Shown here: one piece after another, positions 58,319 through 64,000 of the stretch
Position numbering within the stretch: the first letter of the stretch is position 1
How the letters are laid out: each line of letters begins with the position of its first letter
Translations under genes and position numbers: made by a program
NCBI GenBank assembly: GCA_028095005.1
Contig: CM051462.1
Location: forward strand, 116,674,752-116,738,751
Length of the DNA stretch: 64,000 nt
Direction: 5' to 3'
Source of the DNA: Rhynchospora pubera
Lineage: Eukaryota; Streptophyta; Magnoliopsida; Poales; Cyperaceae
The notes under the pieces: model-generated
Databases searched by the model: none
Seen by the model: only the letters and a program-made list of their open reading frames with translations
What the model was told of the DNA's origin: nothing

Positions 58319-59035
58319 TAGGGATGAAAACGGATCGGATACGGAGCGGATGTTGGTCTTCCCATATCCGCATCCGCATTTTTTTTCCGGATACGGATAC
58401 GAATACGAATGCATTCGGATACGGATACGGTTCGGATATTAAACGGATACGAATACGGTTCGGATATTATCGGATACGGAGTCGAATACGAATATATTTT
58501 GTCGGATACGGATTGCATTTTAATCTTTATTATTTATTTATAATAGTAGTTTCTATAAATATAATGATATTCAATATACTCATGTCTATGCTAGTACTTT
58601 GTCAATATTAGAGAAAAAATTAATTTTAGTGTAGTTATCATTTATAATCGTCTCAATTAATAGAAAGTAAAAATAATTTTATGCTACTAGTCCAAATAAA
58701 AATATTTATTATAAAAAAAATTATTTAATAAAAATTAAGTATTATCTAATTAAAAGTATTCTCTAATATAGAGAAGTAATTATATTATATTAATCATCTT
58801 ATGATGTTAAAGATACGGATAAACGGATTAATATTTATCGGATACGGATAATATCCATGTCGGATACGGATAAAGAGCGGATATTGGTCTTCCCATATCC
58901 GCATCCATATTTTTTTGACGGATACGAATACGAATACGGATATGTTCGGATACGAATACGGTTCGGATATTACGCTTATTTTTCGGATTCGGATACGGAT
59001 CGGAGCGGATTTTATCCGCTCCGTTTTCATCCCTA
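58319..59035 (-). mobile_element. hAT-like MITE, 717 bp, copy B of an apparently identical pair
   Basis: Same termini and same length as 39784-40500, in reverse orientation. Its own exact 8-bp duplication ATTATTAC lies at 58311-58318 and 59036-59043. All stretches I compared with copy A (both subterminal repeat arrays and the AT-rich centre) were the same, and long open frames through both copies translate identically. The different target duplications show two independent insertions rather than a segmental duplication. Confidence 0.92.
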
Positions 59036-59043
59036 ATTATTAC

Positions 59044-59617
59044 TGATTGGTCCAGAAAAAAACTAAGCAAGTATTGCCTTAGGGCTTTCTACCTCTTAAA
59101 TCTCTCTCTATCTCACAGTAAAAAAAGTGTACCTATGAATGCATATTTTAGAGTTTGAAAGATACCCTGAGAAGTTGAGAATACTGATATTCAAGTAAAA
59201 ATTTGCAGAGACACCGTGAGAAGTTGAAACTACGGAGTCACCTTGGAAGTTGGAAGTATCAAGCATTTCTCGGCGTGTTTGGATGTTGATTGAATAAGGA
59301 ATATGAATAAGGATTTAGAAATTTGTGTCTATTCATATTCCTTATTCATGTGTTTTTTTTGGGTTTCATGCGAATAAGGAATTTGGAAATTATTCCTTAT
59401 TCACTCTTTGAGAATTTGCAGAGAGCCTGAAAAATTGAGATTTTGAATTTCGGTTTGGTAGCACAACAAGCTCTAAAGTTCACATGTGAGGTGAAAGAAA
59501 ATAATCAGAATGGTTAGCACATTTTTCATAGTTAATAGCAGAAACAGAAAGAAAATACACAACAATTTTGTCCGGTGCCATAGGATGAGTAAAATTAGAA
59601 TAGCTCCTCAAACAAAC
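59044..59617. other. Spacer with a perfect short hairpin
   Basis: No gene. GAATAAGGAATATGAATA at 59292-59309 and its exact reverse complement at 59330-59347 form an 18-bp stem with a 20-base loop. Further GAATAAGGAATT and ATTCCTTATTC words follow at 59374-59403. This may be the core of a degraded MITE, since GTGTTTGGATG lies just upstream at about 59276. Confidence 0.5.
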
Positions 59618-61028
59618 GGTAATTACTACTTATCATCCATCTTACTGTCATCTGTGCAATCCAACTAATCGTCGCCCTTTATTTTCCGCGCGCCTTCATC
59701 AGATCTCACTGATTTTTCCAATCGCGTCTCCCCTCCCCTCCCCTCCCCTCCCTTTATTTTTTCCGCACATTCTCTCTCCTCTCCCCTCTCGTCTTTTTTT
59801 CGCGAAGACATGGAAGGCCGCGAGCTTCCCAAGGAAGAGAATTGCCTAATGGCGAGGTTAGCCTTCGCTAAATCAAAGCTTTGGTAAAATCTGCTTTCAG
59901 TAAGAGTTGTCCGCTTGAACAAAGCCATGTCTTCTAAGTAAAATCTGCTTTCAGTAAGCTTTGGTTTCAGGCGCGATTCTTCTCTCTTTTCCTGCGATTC
60001 TTCTCTCTTTTCAGTTTTGTTCGATATCGGTTCAATTTATTTGTAACATCTGTTCAATTTATTTGTATCATATGATTATTTTATTTGTTATATCTTTTCA
60101 ATTTATGTTCAATTTTTATTTTTTATGAGTCCAATTTTTTTGTTATATATGTTCAATTTATTTGTTGTATATGTTCAATTTATCTATTTTATATGTTCAA
60201 TTTATGTTTATTGTTTATTTCTTATACGATTCAGCGTGTGTTGTTATATTTGTTCAATTTATTTGTTCTAACAGTTCAATTTATTTGTCGTTTCTGTTCA
60301 GTTTATTTGTTCTAACAGTTCAATTTATTTGTCATTTCTATCTTATATATGTTCACTTTTATTTGTTAAATCTGTTCAGTTTATTTGTAACATATGTTTA
60401 TTTTATTTGTTACATTTTGTTCAATTTATGTTCAATTTTTATTTTTTTGTACGAGTCAGTATGTTTGTTATATCTGTTCAATTAATTTGTTGCAACTGTT
60501 CAATTCATTTTTCATTTCTGTTCAGTTTATTTGCTCACTTTTACTTTTTGTATGAGTCCACATTGTTTGTTACATTTGTTCAGTTTATTTGCTTTTTATG
60601 TTCAAGTAGTTGTTATATCTGTTCAGTTTATTTATTATGTATGTTCATTTTTGTTCTTGTATATATATACTTTGATTATATGTTCATATTATCTTTGTTT
60701 CTGTTCAATTTATTGTTGTATATGTTCATTTAAAAGGTGGAGTTCATGGAACGGAGGTGGAGTTCATGGGAAAAAAATCTGACAGAAAAAGGAGGAGAGG
60801 AGATGAGGCAGAGAACAGGAAGCATGATAGAATGAAGGAGATGAGAGGGAAGGAGATGAGGCGAGGGAGAGAAAAGGACGAGGGAAGGCAGTTTTTTCGA
60901 TTCGCTAGAGGAGGCGATTCGCTGGAGAAGCGCTAGCGATGCGCGAAAAAGAAAAACGCGAGAGGAAAGGGACGGAAGGAGTTGGATGACGTAGATGTTT
61001 TTTCGCTGGATGATGGTTATCAGTCCTG
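59618..61028. mobile_element. Minisatellite-centred element with 9-bp target duplication, 1411 bp
   Basis: The exact duplication CAAACAAAC lies at 59609-59617 and 61029-61037. Inside the left end is TATCATCCATC...CATCTGTGCAATCCAACT; the reverse complement of the right end gives ACCATCATCC...CATCTACGTCATCCAACT, an imperfect terminal inversion. Next come a C-rich arm (CCCCTCCCCTCCCCTCCCCT at about 59729), a minisatellite core (60015-60735) and a G/A-rich arm (60780-60990). No transposase is encoded. Frames through the core give phenylalanine-, leucine- and tyrosine-rich strings that are artefacts. A 9-bp duplication suggests a Mutator-type mechanism. Confidence 0.6.
60015..60735. repeat. Minisatellite of TGTTCAATTTATTTGTTATA, about 22-bp unit
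   Basis: More than 25 diverged units of TGTTCAATTTATTTGTTATATC type over about 720 bases. Variants include TGTTCAGTTTATTTGTTCTA and TGTTCAATTTATTTGTCGTT. The repeat has an unrelated sequence to the GGGAGTA cores at 4.5, 13.7 and 46.2 kb but occupies the same position between a CT arm and a GA arm. Confidence 0.85.
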
Positions 61029-61037
61029 CAAACAAAC

Positions 61038-61489
61038 ATATATACACTCCGATATTGGAGTAAAAGTGTCCCAGTATGACCTAAGAGGGCAAAAATGAGT
61101 TCACATGCAAGAGAATGGGCACTGTTAAGGTAACTTTTTAAGTATTGAGATAGAAGGGAGAGAGAAAAGACAGAAGATAGTAGAAGAGAATTGAGAGAGG
61201 AAAATTGATGAATATTCTTATTTTTTTATCTCTTACAACTATTACACTTATAGGCTATCAGCCTAGAATATAGCATAGATTATTTTCTAAACAGTATTGC
61301 TAAATAAAGATATAAATTGAAAAGAAGGTATTTAAAAGCAAATTTCCTTAAATCCTCCTTAGCATCCAGATTTTCCTTTTGCTGGCTGCTTTTGAATAAA
61401 ACCTTAATTGTAGTTTTCCAATTTGCATCAGTTCATGATTTGATGTGGTTTATCTCTGTTACGTCTCATCTAGAACTTTAGGGGCTTGT
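61038..61489. other. Spacer, nothing recognised
   Basis: AT-rich sequence between the minisatellite-centred element and the RNase H relic. No gene or element end found. Confidence 0.4.
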
Positions 61490-61955
61490 TTACTGGTGTA
61501 ACAGGCACCCTGAAGGATGATGGGACTGGTGTTTTTAATGGAGGGAGTTTCAGTGATGTTGATTGATGCCTCTTAAAAACCAGCAAGACTAGCGGGCTGA
61601 GAATTTAAAATTATGACAATATGGGAGGGCTGAAATCTGTGATGGCAAAAAGATTTCAAGCTGAATTTCCATTCCCTGCCAAGGCTATTGCACTGGCTGA
61701 AGCAAGCACATACACTTTGACACAAACAAATACTGTCATGCTGATGTACCTGTTCACTGATTGTAGAAAACTGGTAAATGTTATTGTTAACAGAGATGCT
61801 TACAATTTACCTTCTGGCATGCCATTCAGCAGGTAGCACAGGTGTTGACAGCGATTGATGCCGATGGAAAGAGGATTGCAATGAGATACATTTGGAGGAA
61901 TGCTCTCAGTGGGGCCTTTGAGTTGGCAAATGGGGCAAGAAGGGGACTTCACTAG
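61490..61955 (+). pseudogene. Broken RNase H-like domain, probably from a LINE
   Basis: 61621-61820 encodes GGLKSVMAKRFQAEFPFPAKAIALAEAS... LFTDCRKLVNVI, the pattern of the plant RNase H family (PF13456 type): central AEA helix, then a strand with an Asp before CxxLV. After one frameshift near 61820 the next frame reads HAIQQVAQVLTAIDADGKRIAMRYIWRNALSGAFELANGARRGLH and a stop at 61953-61955. R..N..(A)..LAN.ARR is the end of the same domain. Upstream, GTLKDDGTGVFNGGSFS (about 61505-61560) may be the domain's first strand, followed by an in-frame stop. No reverse transcriptase sequence is recognisable before it. It is non-functional. Confidence 0.65.
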
Positions 61956-62300
61956 GATGGTTACCCAATGTCACAGTAACTGGGGAGTGGGGTGAATGAA
62001 GTTGAAAACAACCTTGGATAGTCAGTTTTTCAGGTGGGCACAGCTGACGCTGGAATGAATGGCGCACATGTAGTAAGAAAGAGTTAGACAGTTTCTCTCT
62101 CCTTTCTCGTGTAGGGAAATTTTTATTGATGAGAATAAATTGATTATGACTTAAAAGTAGTGAACTGTTGGTTTTGGAGGGGAGTAAGCTGTCAGTTTTA
62201 TTTTTCCGTGTTAAGCCTTCTGATTGCATGAATAAACCTACTTATTTTATTTTAATTAATGACCTGACTCGCATTTTATCCAAAAAAAAAAATAAAAAAC
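61956..62300 (+). mobile_element. Probable LINE 3' UTR and poly(A) tail
   Basis: Non-coding sequence after the RNase H stop, ending ATTTTATCCAAAAAAAAAAA at about 62270-62291. An RNase H domain followed by about 300 bases and an A-tract is the 3' organisation of plant LINEs. No target duplication was found, so the 5' truncation point is unknown. Confidence 0.45.
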
Positions 62301-62814
62301 TGTCTTCCCCCTGATGTTAAGGGGCAGCTTATGCCTGCCTGTGTGCTGCACCGGTACTTTTTTTATCCGTTAGGTATCAGCTGCAGGAGCCGTAATAAGC
62401 GAACATAATATATACGTTTTTTAAACAAAAAGTTTTGTATAATAGAATGACATTATAAGTTTCATTAGAATTTGTGCAGCAGAATGCAAAAAAAAAAAAA
62501 ATTAGAGAGCTTGACAGCGGCTGTAAACGGGGGGAAAAAAACAACTGTATTTTTTTTTAGATAGAACTTGCTAGAGGCTATCAAGTGAAAAAAGAAACAG
62601 AAACATTTTATAACATAAGCCATCCAATCCAGATAAATAAGGAAAAAACTATAATCGAACAATTGAGAATAAGTTTGATAATCTTGACGATCATTATTAA
62701 TTTTAATTTTCAAATCAGTTAATTAAGATCCGTTAAGAATTAAAACTATATAAATTTTGCCCAGCATGACTTGCACGTGGGACTGTAGATAGCACAGTTC
62801 TTCCATCCTGTCCG
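62301..62814. other. Spacer, nothing recognised
   Basis: AT-rich with several A/T homopolymers. The minus-strand frame at 62465-62713 is unsupported. Confidence 0.4.
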
Positions 62815-63219
62815 TTGATTGGTCTTCCTTCATCTGAGCCGCTCGATGGTTGTGGTCTCTCTCTCTCTCTCTCTGCGGCTCCTCCGTACGCTCGCCTCAT
62901 TCCTCCATCTTTTCAAACCTGTTCTCTTGCTCTCTTCACTATCAGTGTGACGTGCTCGCCCCCCGTTCCTCCGTCTTTTCATCTATCTTTTCCCTGCCAA
63001 GTCAATTGCTCTTCTCCTCTCACTTTCCTCTCCCTCAATTTCTCAAGTCAACTGGTTTTCCTCTCCTAGCTTTCCCCGGTGCACCGGCAAAACCAGTTGT
63101 CGACTGCTCCCGCTCTCACATACATGGCAGTCGCATAATCTACCGGATCTGCCTCGGCACTTTGTATATTTGCTAGCGTCGACAGTTGTACCTCTGGCCT
63201 CCTCCGTACTTCCTCACGG
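62815..63219 (+). other. Possible first, untranslated exon of a gene leaving the window
   Basis: A GC-balanced, C/T-rich block with a (CT)n run at about 62856-62874 ends CCTCACG followed by GTAAGATAAC, a good donor site at 63220. The following sequence drops to AT-rich, intron-like DNA. The open frames in the block have no domain. This looks like a 5' UTR exon, but there is no downstream coding exon in the window to confirm it. Confidence 0.35.
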
Positions 63220-63389
63220 TAAGATAACTTATAAGATTGTTTTACTCTATACTTTTTTAAAGACAGTTCAGATTGTACAATCGTTGTTCATATTACAATT
63301 TTTATGGTACATTTTTTTGTCCTTTATTGATTTAATCTATTGATTGTCTCAAAAAATTTTTTTTATGATTTCGGTGCTTCATACTCTTT

Positions 63390-63518
63390 TTTTTTTTTTT
63401 TGAAACAAGTGAGCATAAGCTGCCCACCACTCTTTTCATTAAACGAAAAAAGCATTCTATTACAACCTCTCTCAACCATCAACCCTAGAGTCTGTCGCAC
63501 TGGTACCAAAATCGTGAT
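63390..63518 (-). mobile_element. Short retroposon, 5'-truncated LINE or SINE
   Basis: A poly(T) run at 63390-63401 (poly(A) on the minus strand) is followed by about 117 bases. The whole lies between exact 15-bp copies of TGCTTCATACTCTTT at 63375-63389 and 63519-63533. A long exact target duplication with an A-tail at one end shows target-primed retroposition. The body (AGTGAGCATAAGCTGCCCAC near the tail) resembles plant LINE 3' ends, but I cannot assign a family. Confidence 0.8.
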
Positions 63519-63533
63519 TGCTTCATACTCTTT

Positions 63534-64000
63534 GACAATTAGATTTTTTATGGTTCACACTGGGTCCCCTTTTGGTGCACGTCTCTATGCCTATTTGATT
63601 TTGGAACAAAGCTTTGAATTCATTGCTTTATTACATCTTTGTTTCATTAGAGTTGCATCTAACAACAAAGAATAAATTCATGAAGATGATTAGCATCTAA
63701 TTTGATATTTTTCAAGTACGCCTAATTACTTTCATAATATGATCCTTTTTTTTGTTTTAGGTTGTGATGCTGAGGTGGGATGCTGCTGGTATAAACCACC
63801 ATATTCTACAAATTGCGCATTCGTGAAGGCATGTCAACAGTTCCCACAATTAGTATGTGTTGCTTTCTCAAAGGAAGTAATTCAAGAGTAATTTACAAGC
63901 GATTTGCAAATTCAAGGGTAAATTACGAGAAATTAATTTCAATTCTTATAGCATGATTCTAGGTCAGTGGATATCATCCAATATATGTTTTTACATGATT
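63534..64000. other. Terminal stretch, nothing recognised
   Basis: AT-rich sequence to the end of the window, possibly intron of a gene beginning near 62.8 kb. No coding exon recognised. Confidence 0.35.

Noticed and set aside
60085..60733. Overlapping Phe/Leu/Tyr/Cys-rich frames that look like membrane proteins
   Set aside because: The composition comes directly from the 22-bp TGTTCAATTTATTTGTTATA minisatellite, and three frames show the same style.

Overview
This window looks like nuclear DNA of a flowering plant. It is AT-rich, introns and intergenic spacers are long, and the four host protein genes belong to plant families: a GASA/snakin peptide, a DUF620 protein, a lysine-rich arabinogalactan protein and a VEP1-type 5-beta-reductase (PRISE family). 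The reductase coding sequence is GC-rich at its 5' end and AT-richer further on, a gradient common in monocots. With the density of MITEs and large LTR elements, a non-grass monocot is my best guess, but the species is not identified.

Layout. 1-2000: a two-exon GASA gene on the minus strand. 4100-8400: a minisatellite-centred composite repeat, split by a 1.66-kb Harbinger-like insertion, followed by a 730-bp hAT-like element and a small MITE. 10-13 kb: a fold-back element inside an AATGAATACTAAA-rich repeat field, then a 312-bp hAT-like MITE. 13.4-25.9 kb: a three-layer nest. A GGGAGTATGTAAGATT-type repeat array holds a solo LTR (13904-25213). The solo LTR holds a minus-strand Ty3/gypsy (Ogre/Tat-like) element (14801-24395) with ORF1, gag, one apparent 5.7-kb LTR, and no pol. 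26-33 kb: MITEs, a 417-bp fold-back element, a hAT-like element with a nested MITE, a 589-bp Harbinger-like element, and two tiny poly(T) retroinsertions. 34.8-37.0 kb: the three-exon DUF620 gene. 37.7-50.1 kb: more MITEs, one 717-bp hAT-like copy, a Helitron-like terminus and minisatellites. 51.3-53.2 kb: the three-exon arabinogalactan protein gene. 55.1-56.3 kb: the intronless reductase gene. 58.3-61.0 kb: a second 717-bp hAT-like copy, apparently identical to the first but inverted, and a minisatellite-centred element with a 9-bp target duplication. 61.5-62.3 kb: a broken RNase H fragment of a LINE-like element. 62.8-63.2 kb: a possible first exon of a gene leaving the window. 63.39-63.52 kb: a truncated retroposon with a 15-bp target duplication.

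The host genes are unrelated neighbours and do not form a pathway: a secreted cysteine-rich peptide, a DUF620 protein of unknown biochemistry, a GPI-anchored cell-surface proteoglycan and a soluble NADPH-dependent reductase. Most of the rest is mobile DNA. Many insertions can be dated relative to one another from nesting and clean target-site duplications read directly here. The least familiar structure is a repeat type with a pyrimidine-rich left arm, a minisatellite core and a purine-rich right arm. Similar layouts recur up to four times with different cores.
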